Positions 24,546-35,433 of a stretch of 64,000 nucleotides of DNA are shown here, in pieces. The notes under the pieces are model-generated. The model was not told where the DNA came from and made no database searches. It worked only from the letters and a program-made list of their open reading frames with translations. Both the position numbers and the translations under genes were made by a program. The number at the start of each line of letters is the position of its first letter. Within the stretch, counting starts at the first letter, position 1. Source of the DNA: Pomphorhynchus laevis (taxonomy: Eukaryota > Acanthocephala > Palaeacanthocephala > Echinorhynchida > Pomphorhynchidae); the NCBI GenBank assembly GCA_012934845.2, contig WNNJ02001213.1, positions 1 through 64,000 on the forward strand, written 5' to 3'.

Positions 24546-25034
24546 CATGTATTATATTTTATATTATATGGTATGCATGAATGCTCATGCAAAAATATGA
24601 TTCTTGTAAGTTTAAATATGTCATATTTACGATATAAATTAATAGTACTTTTAATTGATATTAATTTAATACTTATATCTAGATATACACCTTTATCATC
24701 AATATTAGTTTTGTTAAGAATAAGGCTACTTGAATAAATTTGTTCGCTTAAGAATAAAAATTGTTAGAATTAAATATACAAATATCATCAATATATCGGA
24801 ACATATATTTAATATTTTTATATAATTTAGATCTATTTGTAAAATAGTTATGAACAAATTAATATTCTAAAAAGCTTAAAAATAAGTCAGCTATAATTGG
24901 GCTACTATTGCCTTCCATTGAAACACCTTTTATTTGTCTAAATATAGATGTCCCTACCTTTAAATAATATTGATTTATTAAAATTATTTAAGGATTCTAT
25001 TAATTTTATCAATTTATCATTTATTCTATTAATT
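24546..25034 (-). mobile_element. Penelope-like (or related) RT fragment, copy 2
   Basis: Parallel to 23690-24190 over most of its length (for example TTATATGGTATGCATGAATG at 24560 and 23727) but more decayed; the minus strand still shows NSSPIIADLF, YSSSLILNKTN and LISIKSTINLYRK. It ends where the RTE begins. Either a tandem duplication or two insertions of one family. Confidence 0.55.
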
Positions 25035-25042
25035 TTGAAGAT

Positions 25043-25075
25043 GTGAAATCGAAAGTCAAGGATAAGAAACGAATG

Positions 25076-25139
<64 letters not shown>

Positions 25140-26698
25140 GCGACAAGACACAGGCAAACTTGCATGCATACCACCTAGCCAAGAGAAACTCAAAAAAGGA
25201 CGTTGCGATTGCCAGAGCTGTACACTACGATGAGGTGCACAACATACTCGATACACGCGATGGTGAACGAGACCTATTTCGGCTTGTGAAGCGAAGGCAT
25301 CAAAACACGCAGGACATCGAAAAGTTTTACTGCATTAATGGAAGGGACGGCAAACTAATAATTGATCGACAGAAAGTTCGAGATAGATGGCGTGATCATT
25401 TTGAGGAAATCTCAAATGAAGAGTTTCCGCATCTACCGATCCCAAAAGTTGCAGAAACATTCGGTCCATTACCTCAAATAAGTGAGGACGAGGTGAAAGA
25501 TGCATTAAAGCGTATGATGTCTAGCAAAGCCACAGGTCCAGACGACATTGCGACTGAGCTCTGGAAAGCCAAAAGCTGGGACCCAATCCCCTGGCTAACC
25601 AGTTTCTTCAACAAGATTATTGATGAGTATAGGATACCGAGCGACTGGCAGAGCAGCACCACGATACCAATATGGAAAAAGAAGGGGAACGCAGCGGACT
25701 GCTCAAGTCACCGTCCAATTCGATTGCTCTCGCAAACGATGAAAATATTTGAACGAATTCTAGATAAGCGTATCCGTGACATTGTTGATATCACCGTAAA
25801 CCAAACAGGATTCGTAAAAAACTGTGGCACCACTGACGCTATCCACGCAGCACGACTGCTCCTAGAAAAACACTTGGAGAAAAATCAGCCGCTCCACGTT
25901 GTATTCTTGGATTTGGAAAAGGCTTTTGATCGTGTACCACATGAACTAATATGGTATGCACTGCGTCATCATCAAGTCCCGGAACATCTAATCCGATGGG
26001 TGATGCTGCTCTACGAGAATACCGAAAGTCGGGTTCTAAGCGCAGCTGGAATGTCACAGCCATTTCAAATATCAGTGGGGGTCCATCAAGGAAGTGCTCT
26101 CTCACCGGCATTATTCAACACAGTTATGAACGCTATAACGCGTGATATCCAAAAGTCGATTCCATATACCATTCTTTACGCTGACGATGTCTGGCTGGCG
26201 GCGGACAACAAAAAGGACTTGGAGGAATCAACTACTGTATGGAATAACCGACTCGCACAATACGGACTACGACTTAATCTAGACAAGACCGAATACCTCA
26301 CAACAGACCCACATGAAAGTGGCACCATCAATATTAATGGCTTTGACCTGAGACGAACGGACCGGTTCAAGTACCTCGGAACCATACTCTCGGCAAGCGG
26401 CGACGTGACTTATGAACTCAATGCACGAATAAGCTCAGCGTGGACAAAATGGCGAGCGACGACAGGTGTTTTATGTGACCGTCGCATCAAGGATCACCTG
26501 AAATCAAAGATCTACCGCTCAATCATTCGCCCTGTGGCTATGTACGGAACAGAGTGCTTGCCTATTACCGAGGCAGCGGAACGACGCTTTGCAGTCATGG
26601 AGACGAAAATGCTGCGGTGGATAAGCGGAATTACCCGGTATGACCACGTAACAATAATATGGACATTTTCCGAAGATACGGCGTCGCCCCTATCGTAA
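25043..26698 (+). pseudogene. RTE ORF2, reverse transcriptase domain
   Basis: Open frame of about 551 codons without a natural ATG start (5' truncation). Linker: KSKVKDKKRMFY, the Tyr-Ile run, GDKTQANLHAYHLAKRN, DGERDLFRLVKRRHQ and RWRDHFEEI. RT: SSKATGPDDI, TTIPIWKKKGNAADCSSHRP (usually NYRP), RLLSQTMKIFERI, QTGFVKNCGTTDAIHAARLL, FLDLEKAFDRVPHELIW (about residue 287), GVHQGSALSPALF (about 345), YADDVW (about 379), GLRLNLDKTEYLTT and KYLGTIL. Thumb: LKSKIYRSIIRPVAMYGTECLP and ETKMLRWISGITRYDHV. Catalytic residues are all present. The frame goes wrong just after DHV, about 300 nt before the natural end. Confidence 0.9.
25079..25137. repeat. (TA)n microsatellite inside RTE coding sequence
   Basis: A pure TA run of about 59 nt lies between the conserved RTE segments KDKKRMFY and GDKT and is translated as alternating Tyr and Ile without changing the frame. 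Confidence 0.9.
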
Positions 26699-26952
26699 AT
26701 AAAATGCAAGGGGCCAGACTCCGGTGGAATGGCCACGTGTTGCGGAGTGAAAATAATTCCCTTGCAAAGACCGCCTTAAAGTATGAGATCATAGGCAAAC
26801 GCCCGAGAGGTCGACCCAAGCACCGATGGTTAGATGGCCTTCACACAGATCTCAAGGCAGCTGGACTTCACCCAGACCAAGCCGAAAATAGAGCGAAATG
26901 GAGGGCTATATCTCACATAGCCGACCCTGCCTCAAAGAGGGACAAAGGCTGA
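26659..26952 (+). pseudogene. RTE ORF2, C-terminal part in a second frame
   Basis: Reads MDIFRRYGVAPIVNKM, ARLRWNGHVLRSE, GKRPRGRPKHRWLDGLHTDL and WRAISHIADPASKRDKG, then a stop, which is the standard RTE C-terminus. It follows the RT frame after a shift at about 26648, consistent with loss of one base. Confidence 0.9.
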
Positions 26953-29078
26953 AGAATAAGAAGATTTATATTTACTTGACGGTAAATCAATAAATCAATG
27001 GATCATCATATATATTATCATATATACATTATCATATATATTATCAATAATAATATACGACGTCTCAAAATATGGATTCACGATGATCAGGATAAATTGC
27101 TATTTTGTCAGGTTTCAGCCCCTATTCCTCGACCCAACGTACAAGCTAGGCCAAATACTTGATAATGACGTATTTTCTCTGATTAAATGGGATTATTTAG
27201 TGTACCTTATTCTAATACAAAGTATATTATTTATTATCCATCCATAAAAATTTGCCACTTGAGAGTTTAAATTTATTTTTAATATTATTGTGTTGATTTA
27301 TTTATTTCACTATTTTCTGTTTGATTTTATTTTTATATTAACCTAGTTTGAAATATGTATCAATTAAATTATTTAAATGATTTTGAAGAAAGCCAATATC
27401 TAAAGAAAAACCAAATTAAATAGTGATAAATCGTCAAAAATTGTTTAAATACAGTTTGATTTGAGTGTAATTAAACAGTAAAATGATTTTATTGTTAAGT
27501 TTTATTTGACATTTATCGAGAATTTTTCGAATAATATTTTTTCTTCTTGTGGGAAAGACGATATAGCTGAAAAAATCTAAAAAGTCATCTACTTAAATTC
27601 GTATTTAACCTTTTATAGAAAATTGACTTTCAATGTCATTAATTTCCTATCTGTGGTGATTATTTTATCTTTAAAAAATAAAATAATTCATCCTGTACCT
27701 TATAGAGTTTGAGATTATTTTTAAATAACCAACAAATTTGAATGTTTCTGTTTATAATAATGTACTTTTATGTTAATTAAAGTGTAAGTATAATAACTCA
27801 TTTGTTAAATATATCACAACTCAATAAGGACGTAAAACAGATTTTGGTGTAATGCATAAAATCAATTAGCTTTCATGATTTCATGATTTTATAAAAATTG
27901 ATATTTATAATATTAACATTATTTATATTACAATAAAGCTTTTACTAATATTAGATATACTAATATATTAATAGTATGTATATTAATATACTTTTATATA
28001 TTTATTTAAAAAATAGTTATTTATTAAAATAAAATTTATTTATCAATAATTTTTATTTATTTATTTAGAAAAAGTTATAATTGTTCATTATAATATCAAT
28101 TAAAAAAGGCTGCACGAACAGCCAAAATATTAAAATAAAATTAAAAAGATTTAATTCCGGGGATGGTTCGCCAAAAAACAATAATTAATATACTTTTATA
28201 TCAATTGAAGTAAATTTTAAATTATATTAATTTACCAATAAAAAATATGACTATATAATATGACTATTACAATAATGACTCTGCAAATCAATACAAAACA
28301 TTAAACTACCAAAAGTATTTAAAAAAATCGTAATTTTAATAAATAAAAATAATTTTTTTCTGTTTAAAAATAATTTCTCCATAGCAGTCGAAACTCAATT
28401 TTCTCATATTTAAATAAATTTTACTTTAAATTACGAAGAAACACACGAATAAAAATTACTTTACATTTTGTTTCGATACAAAGTTTTGATTTGAGAATTA
28501 AAAATTATCAAATTAAAATATTTTATAATTTTATAATGAATGGTAAAGAATAACTTTAAAACGTCGATATGTCGGAAAAATACTAAAATGTTGTACCATT
28601 TTCTGAAATTCAAATATTGCGAGTGAATTGTAAAGTATCTATGCTAACGAGAGTTTGTTATTTTTCATGTAACTTAAAAGTTTCCAACGTATTTACTAAG
28701 TATGGAATTATTCTGAGAATGGAAAATCATATTTTTACATCAGATATACCCACAAATGATCTAACATTCAATTTCGTGCTTGATAGTCACTTCCAAATTG
28801 TAATGACCACCGTGGAAGATACAATATGTTATAAAAACCGCTAATTTATTACGGCATCTTTTCGAAACAGTTATTAAACATTTAATTGAAGCAGTTCAAT
28901 TATATAGGTTTAAATGTAGACGAACAAATTCCTAAAATTGAATGACACGAGCGAAGGATTTTTAGAGAAAAACTAAGTTTGTAAATTAAGAATGATTATT
29001 AGCTTATTATATAATTCATATATATAATTGATCAATAACTATTAGCCAGGTAATCTACGGTAAACACCAGCAACATGT

Positions 29079-29113
29079 AAGCTAACTTACACCATCAATA
29101 GTGTAGGTTAGCT
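29079..29113. repeat. 13-bp inverted repeat (AGCTAACTTACAC)
   Basis: AGCTAACTTACAC and GTGTAGGTTAGCT pair with one mismatch around CATCAATA. Confidence 0.6.
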
Positions 29114-29388
29114 AATTCGAAACGGTATTACCAGATAGGAGAATATAAATGCACAAAACCTGCTGTTGAAAGAGATTCTAGAGCTGTCAGTCATCTTCCA
29201 ACCCTGTTCCAATCTTATTGGATCTCATCAGTGAACTCCAGACGTCGAGCGACTAGAATCTATTACATATACAGCAGATTCGGTGGCTAGAACGTGTGCC
29301 CGCCATAGCTTAATTTACTACAGCTATTCTCCTAGCATAGATGACCTGTCTTTAACTATTCAAATAGTGTAGAAAATTAAACTGCAGT

Positions 29389-29463
29389 TTCTAGAATATT
29401 CTAAACAGAATTAGAATATTCAATTAAATAACTATTGCCTAAACAATAGTTTCTAGAATATTC
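29389..29463. promoter_or_regulatory. Two exact heat-shock-element-like triplets
   Basis: TTCTAGAATATTC occurs at 29389-29401 and 29451-29463, each matching TTCnnGAAnnTTC exactly. GAATATTC also occurs between them. Just beyond is a palindrome centred on GTCTGTTTAACAGAC (about 29470-29490). No gene start is visible nearby, so regulation is only a possibility. Confidence 0.3.
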
Positions 29464-30020
29464 TTAAATGTCTGTTTAACAGACATTTAAGACATACGCT
29501 TTCGAGTATGCCTTAAATGTCTTAAACATTGCTATTCTATTGTCGGTTCGTTTAATAGGAAATATTGAAACCGCCGCGTCAGGTTCATTCTGAGAATCCA
29601 CATATATTTAAATATATCTTACGAATGTAAAAGAATATACTTTCAATCTAATTGAATTAAATTAATAAAACCGAAAAAATTTTCATCAGTAGGGTGAATT
29701 GCCATCAGTCGTTTCGGCTGACTTGTGATATATTAAGAAGGCATCTCCGAGAATTTGCAAACGTGGTAGCATGGTCATAGCCACTTTAAACTAACCATGT
29801 ACTTTCCGGACCATCCTAATTTTATTCGGCAGGAATTTTACTTGTTGTCATTGCTTGCTTTCTCACAGGATCCTTTGGAGGATACATTTTTATAATTTTA
29901 TATCTGGATGTGTTAAACTGTGCTCCGGGAGCTAATAAGCTTCAGTTTCATAATTGTAGATGTTGCCATAAAACCGGGGTTGGATTACAAGTAGAGCAGA
30001 CTGTCTTATCACTTCTAGTC

Positions 30021-30120
30021 AGATCGTTTTGCAACTGGTCCCTGATGATATTCGTTCACTAGTTTGAAAACACATGTTTAGGATAAATGCATAGAGCAGT
30101 ATAACATCCTTATATTTCAC
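30021..30120 (+). repeat. Direct repeat, unit 1 (about 100 bp)
   Basis: Starts GATCGTTTTGCAACTGGT and contains TTCGTTCACTAGTTTGAA and GGATAAATGCATAGA; about 88% identical by eye to 30337-30435. Confidence 0.7.
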
Positions 30121-30336
30121 AGATTAATAACCTGCTCTGGAAATCTATTTCGAAAAGCGCTAGACCAGTAATGATTCAACAAATTCGCAGGAAAGTTTCG
30201 TGCTATTGTTCAACGACTAGCTGCATTCTACATAGACCATACAAGTGTTACAGCATGTTAAAACGTTAGTGCTCAGTGACTGTGCTCTGAGGATCCACTA
30301 AGTGCTATAGTTGGCACAGGATGATTTTAATGGTTA

Positions 30337-30435
30337 GATCGTGTGTCAACTGGTTCCTGACGATATTCGTACACTAGTTTGAAGACACATGTTCAGGATA
30401 AATGCATAGATCAGTATAGCATCCTTACATTTCAT
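30337..30435 (+). repeat. Direct repeat, unit 2
   Basis: Starts GATCGTGTGTCAACTGGT and contains TTCGTACACTAGTTTGAA and GGATAAATGCATAGA. The 216 bp between the units is not repeated. Origin unknown; it lies next to the Penelope-like element. Confidence 0.7.
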
Positions 30436-30540
30436 ATTTAAACACGTGCAGATTCGGATCGTCCATCGATAACGATACTGATGGATATATAATATTGTAT
30501 TTATTTAAACGAATAAAGGCGAAGACTCGTATTTATTTAA

Positions 30541-30571
30541 TAAAGCTTTCGGGATTTCTACCTTCTTGAGT
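30541..30571 (-). ncRNA. Decayed hammerhead-like motif, 3' end of PLE
   Basis: The minus strand reads CTCAAGA, AGGTAGAAATCCC, GAAAGC: the CUGANGA box has one change, stem II is weakened and GAAA is intact. The surrounding AAATAAATACGAGTC..CGCCT resembles the region next to the motif at 36.8 kb. Confidence 0.45.
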
Positions 30572-30910
30572 ATAGCAAAATCAGTAATAAATTCTGTTTC
30601 ATGCACATATTTAAGCTATTTTATGAGCTGCGTGTAAACTCTGGAAGAATTTGGAGAATTTAGATGAAGATCAGGGAGTATTCGGGCTTTATGGTGAATG
30701 ATAGATTTTCTCCGAGTTTAGATGTTTGTCCGATTATAGTTGTCAAATTCAATATAGTTCTGTCTCTTTCCTTTCAGCTATCTTGTATGTCTGCCTGCAT
30801 TATTGTTGTTTGCATTGTGTGTCCTTCGTTTTGAATGCAAAGTTTCGTCGCTCCGTCATTTTTGGCTCGTTTGTTGGCGATGCCTGATCGACGTTTGAGT
30901 GTGTGGATGT

Positions 30911-31288
30911 TCATCTGCTTCTAGTTTGTCCAATGTACATGCTGGGGCATGTTTCGCACAAACATAAGTATATGACGCCTTTGCTTTTGCATATGTATCG
31001 GTTTTTTATTTTATACGTAGCTTCTGTGACGGTGCTTACAATCTTAGTGCTACTGCTCATTTCACCACAGCACTTAAATTGTATGTATTTAAATGGCAGA
31101 CAAGTTCCTTTGTAGACCTCTCTATGTGTATTCCTCAGCATGACGTTGAGTGTGTATAGGCTATGGAATGCTATTTTTGGAATTCGGAGGAACGATTGAC
31201 AGTCGGCATCGGCACACTTTATTGCTGACTTTATGTCTCGTTGGAGATTTTCGAGCGCCAGGTGGTGTCGAATGGCTGCATAGAACAA
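30911..31288 (-). pseudogene. PLE GIY-YIG endonuclease region
   Basis: An open 125-codon frame. The C-terminal part, KNRYICKSKGVIYLCLCETC then MYIGQTRSR, matches the GIY-YIG fold as found in PLEs (VVY.I.C..C...YVGQT.R.L..R). The Y of GVIY and the YIG element are visible; after IGQTRSR the frame stops where the helix with the catalytic Arg should follow. The upstream part (LRIPKIAFHSLYTLNVMLRN) is the usual linker between RT and nuclease. Confidence 0.7.
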
Positions 31289-31559
31289 GCTTCCTACACG
31301 ATCATTTCCTTTATTAGTGAGAAGTGTGTCCCGGTTTTTTCTGAACGATTACTAATTGTTTTCGGGATATCTTTCTTCTGTAACCTCACATGAAGAACTC
31401 ATATATCAGCAGGTTAGCATGCTTTTAGAACTAATCATCCGATGCCAAGATTTTCCGAATTCTAACAAATTCATTCCTGATTATTATGCGCTTTACATGC
31501 TTAGGAACACAACTTCGCGCATGTAAAATCCAAGGATACCGGTGAACTTTTTATGGAGT

Positions 31560-31935
31560 GTGCTTTGCCAGCCCTTTGTTGTTTTACAAACCTCCGTATC
31601 AAGGAAAGTTGTAATATTTTGGACACTTTGAAAATCGAAGTTCGCTCATGTTGTTTAGGTTATCGATGAATATTTGTAAACTCTCAGTACTGTGTCCATA
31701 TGGCAAAAACATCATCGATGTAGCGCCACCAAACCATTGGTTTAAGGGTTGTGTTTCATATGCGTGTTTCTTCTGACAGCGACTAACAAGCTTGCGAATA
31801 CTGGACCAACCGAGCTATCCATCGCCGTACCGATCTTTTGCACGAATAATTGATTTTGGAATTCAAATGTATTTGACCGTAGAGCTAGCTCCAGGAGGGC
31901 GATATACATTTTATTCGTTCGTTATATTGGGAGTG
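31560..31935 (-). pseudogene. PLE reverse transcriptase remnant
   Basis: The minus strand reads LELALRSNTFEFQNQLFVQK followed by IGTAMDSSVGPVFASLLV, matching the PLE block F.FN...Y.Q..GTAMGSP.SP..AN. The G of AMGS is changed to D. A shifted frame shows WWRYIDDVFAIW-like sequence near 31745-31710. At least two frame breaks. Confidence 0.7.
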
Positions 31936-31994
31936 TTTTAGCCATTTGCAAATACATGCAACCCATTTGGTTTGGTAGATGCATGTGTATAGTG

Positions 31995-32105
31995 ACTCTA
32001 TCTTTATTATATATATAATTCAAATGTATATATAATTCAATATATATAATTCAAATGTATATATAAAATTCAATATATATTCAATATATATATAATATAT
32101 CGGAT
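31995..32105. repeat. Imperfect AT/ATTCAA tandem repeat
   Basis: TATATATAATTCAAATG and shorter ATATATATTCAAT units repeat irregularly inside the PLE, upstream of its RT. Confidence 0.7.
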
Positions 32106-32200
32106 GACATTGTATGAACCACCGAGCGGGATCCACTTAGGATCATATTGAATAAATATCGAAAAAGAATATACCGGTAAAACAGGCAAAAATTTATTCA

Positions 32201-32240
32201 GTAAACGTTTCGGGCTAGATGCCCTTCGTCAGTACAATTG
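32201..32240 (-). ncRNA. Hammerhead-ribozyme-like motif, 5' end of PLE
   Basis: The minus strand reads CTGACGA (232-226), A, GGGC, loop ATCTA, GCCC, GAAAC, GTTTAC. CUGANGA, a 4-bp GC stem II and GAAA are all exact. GTA just before CTGA can pair with TAC after GTTT as a start of stem I, and ACGT after GA is self-complementary, as in the minimal stem III of PLE ribozymes thought to act as dimers. One extra A precedes stem II compared with the standard hammerhead, so activity is uncertain. Confidence 0.6.
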
Positions 32241-32260
32241 TATGTATATTATTTCTCAAA

Positions 32261-35012
32261 CTTTTTTTATTATATATAATTAAAATTTTCAACTGGAATA
32301 TTACAATTTTAAAATATTCATTGAAACTTCCGTAAAATATTTTGTAGAAATCAGTATACTATTGTTGGTTTCAAATTTTATGAATTTCAAATTATCACCG
32401 TTTTTGTGATTATTTTGCCATTTTTAACAAAAACAAATACCAGACAATTCGATCGTATTCCTATAAAATTATGCAAATCATTACGATTATTCCCGTGTAT
32501 CATTATCGTTCCTTATTACATTATTAGAAGTAGCCCATGAAATCAAACACTAGTAGAAGTGTCATTAAGACAAGCTTTTGGTTTGTTCAGCTTTTTAAAT
32601 TCCAAATATCTGATTTCTTGTCTTGAAGATTATGTTATATCCTCGGTATAACACGTTTTTACTGATAAGATTACTATTAAGCGGAAACTTATGTAGATTA
32701 TTTTACGTAAAATAATCAAAATTAATAAATAAATTAATTTATTAAATTAATAATTAATTTAAATTAATACATTAATTACTTTATTAATTAACAAATCCTC
32801 GTTTTAATAATATTTCAAATAAATATTGCTTTAAAATAAGCATGTTTGATAAAACAATTTATAATAATTCTAACGATATTTCTCAGACAATAGGAAAGTA
32901 ATCGAAAATTAAATTTAATAAAATTCAATTGACACTAAAATAGTTGTATAAAAAATATTTCAGTATGTATTTTACAAAAATAGAACAATAAGGGCCCTAA
33001 ATATAGGTATTTGTACGCTCTTTTTTATAGATATCATAGACATTAACTGAATTCGCTTCAACTATATACCACTTCAACTTTTACTGCAGGTAGCAAAACA
33101 ATACAATGATCTAGCTTAAATCTATTTTGTAAATTAAAATTAATAATATAAATTAAATAAAATAATTTATATCGTATAAAATATATTTAGTATTCGAGAT
33201 TTTTCAGTCTAAAAAAATTATTTAAAAAATTTCAGTCTATGAAAATTATTTTATGAAAAATATAAGAGAACAGTTAAAGATATGTTTTTTTAATAAAATC
33301 ATATCTTTCTCCAAACTACTTCCTGTCGATTCTACTTTTGTATCTAAATATTTTTCTGAATAAGCATAGATTCGATAAACTCGAGATATGTGTTACTCAA
33401 TATCATGGGTCAGTGGAATAAATGTAGTGTACATAAAATCGATGTAATTATTGTTATAGCAAATGAATATTTCAAAAATATTAAATACAGGCTGAACATT
33501 TGGTCATTTTTAATGCATAGAGTGGTTATTTGTGAAATTTGGAAATGTACATAATTATTGAACTTACAAATTTGTTGGTCAATCAAATAAAACTGCGTTT
33601 GATGGTATTTTCGAATTCCAGTTTTCTCGATCCGAATTGTTAGGTAGATGAAAGCAAAAATTGAAACACTGTGATGTAAAAGTCTGACAAAGTGTAACAA
33701 CTACCTCTAGAGAAATAATTGATGCAAAAGTATTGCGTCTTTTTCTTTGTTATCAATAAAGTGATGGAAGCGAACAGCTCTTTACTTAAAAATTACGGCA
33801 TCAAAGTGTGCTAATTTGATGATTTCCAAATAAAAATGAAGTTGTGCGTATCGTATTGTTTTATTTTTTCCTCTTGACACCCACGTGATGAAATATTTGA
33901 TTGACATAAAAAGTAAAAAAGCGTGACTTTTAGATTATGGAGATTGTGGATTGAATTGTGGCTATGTGACAATTAAATGCGCATGATATCTTTTTGATGA
34001 AAAATGTCAATTGCAATTTTCTTATGTTATGTATGCCTACATATACTATATTATGAGATTCCATATTATTAATACCATGTATAATTCGATTTTGATTTTA
34101 TAAAAAATTGTACAGAACCAATTATTTATCATCGTACGCGTTTACTATCATACAACTAAGTATTTATTATCAAACGATAAAAAAGAGTTATTAATAAAAC
34201 CATTACTTACTGAATTGAAAATTTGTATTAGCATGACTTAGTATTGATCGTAGAGATGTAAATAAAATCACACTGAGTTCGGTATCTTCAATAACTATAA
34301 ATATACAGAAATTGAGCCCGGATGTGAGAATGAAATAACGGCCAAGATTCCGGATGGAATTCGTAACCTATTCTAGTGACGAGTACTCAATCACTTCGAT
34401 GCTAAAGTGGTCGTCTAGAAGTGACGTGGATGCTGCAGTTCGTAGATCAAATCAAGTTTCAATCGACAACAACATTAAGTCTAGATATCGTTGATTATTT
34501 TACAATTGTTTTTACAAATATGAACGGTCATTCAACGATCCCAACCGGGTGCTCATACTAAGATTTAATATACATATCTATCTCCTATGTGATTCACAAT
34601 TTATCAGCATTTTATCATCCATAGATAATATTCGTTAAAATATTTAATAAATTTTATATTTCATAGTATCTTATAAAATATAAAATTTAATATAATATAA
34701 AATTTAATATAATATAAAATTTAATATAATATAAAATATATAACAGAACAAAAATATTTAACAGCTTAAACACACAATAATACGCTTAAACAATAAAAAT
34801 GCTTACTTACAAAACAATATCTAAGAGATAGAAATATAAAACGCGAATATTTCCTGTATTTTGAACGTTTTATCTGTGAACCGGACAAGATTATGTTTAT
34901 TTTCTGTTGATTAACTATGAACTACATTGAACAGATACATAACTACTTTTCTAATTACTAAGAACTACATTGAACAGATACATAATAATAGAATAATAGT
35001 TGAGGAACCAAA
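32261..35012. other. AT-rich 2.7-kb stretch, nothing recognised
   Basis: Contains a 17-bp tandem repeat at 34675-34740. A 96-codon minus-strand frame at 33410-33700 has no recognisable similarity. A segment near 34405-34490 weakly resembles 36490-36590 (shared GTCTAGAAGTGAC.TGG). Confidence 0.5.
34675..34740. repeat. 17-bp tandem repeat (TAAAATTTAATATAATA), about 3.5 units
   Basis: Three exact head-to-tail units and a partial one. Confidence 0.8.
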
Positions 35013-35433
35013 AACATACATCTTAACCTATGGTCATGAGCTTTAGCTTATGACCGAAAGTATAATATCACGGATACAAACGACCGAAATTAGGTTTTTT
35101 CGGGGTTTGACAGGTCTTAGCCTTAGAGATAAGGTTAGGAATTCGGTCATCCGGGATGGACTCGGAGTAAAGTCGCTGCTTCTTCACATCGAAGAAAGTC
35201 AGTTCAGGTGGCTAGGACACGTTCTGAGAATGTCTAGGGTACATATTCCTCGGAGGGTTTTCCAGGTTAGACTCTCTGGAAATAGACTTCGAGATAGACA
35301 TCGATACCGGTGGAGAGATCAAATCTCGAAACTAGCCGACGACCACCATGAACTATCTGAAAGAGAACTCTGTTCTATTGTCCAGGATCGCGATGTTCAG
35401 GATCGCTTGTCAAGAAATTGTTGTTATATATAA
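35013..35433 (+). mobile_element. LINE ORF2 C-terminal fragment, RTE-like
   Basis: LTYGHEL then, after one stop codon, MTESIISRIQTTEIRFFRGL, GLSLRDKVRNSVIRDGL, SQFRWLGHVLRM, IPRRVFQV and YRWRDQISKLA. This is the C-terminal pattern of a widespread group of LINE ORF2 proteins (YG.E.W......R...EM.FLR...G...RD+VR...I...L.V..L...I...QLRW.GH..RM). It differs from the RTE copy at 25 kb. 127 codons stay open, so it may be fairly recent. Confidence 0.75.

Larger units (their letters stand above)
25035..26990 (+). mobile_element. RTE-clade LINE, 5'-truncated, young
   Basis: Carries the RT half and the C-terminus of an RTE ORF2 in two frames with one frame change near 26650. It lacks the endonuclease, so it is a normal 5'-truncated insertion. 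GC content near 48% stands out against its AT-rich surroundings, as do long open frames. The sequence style (GDKT, DGERDLFRL, GVHQGSALSP, GKRPRGRPKHRWLD, DPASKRDKG) is that of the RTE group common in nematodes and some arthropods. The 3' end is near 26990, running into AT repeats. Confidence 0.9.
26991..30020. other. AT-rich 3-kb stretch, no gene recognised
   Basis: Mostly above 75% AT up to 29000, then mixed sequence. A few frames of 60-75 codons have no recognisable content. Small hairpins and heat-shock-like elements from 29079 are listed separately. Confidence 0.5.
30500..32260 (-). mobile_element. Penelope-like element with hammerhead-like ends
   Basis: Minus strand, 5' to 3': a hammerhead-like motif (32232-32201), RT remnants (about 31935-31560), a GIY-YIG endonuclease remnant (31288-30911) and a second, decayed hammerhead-like motif (30570-30541). 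RT followed by GIY-YIG is the defining order of canonical Penelope-like retroelements, which carry repeats with hammerhead ribozymes at both ends. At about 1.75 kb it is shorter than usual and the RT core is broken, so it is a dead, internally deleted copy. Confidence 0.75.

Noticed and set aside
25056-25256. Minus-strand frames with Tyr-Ile repeats
   Set aside because: Shadow of the TA microsatellite and the RTE on the other strand.
29695-29730. CATCAGTCGTTTCGGCTGAC as a ribozyme motif
   Set aside because: Contains fragments of the boxes but in an order and spacing that cannot form the core.
31995-32105. Promoter-like TATATAA sequences
   Set aside because: Part of an irregular AT microsatellite; TATA matches there are uninformative.
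33410-33700. 96-codon minus-strand frame
   Set aside because: No motif, AT-driven composition, no neighbouring signals.
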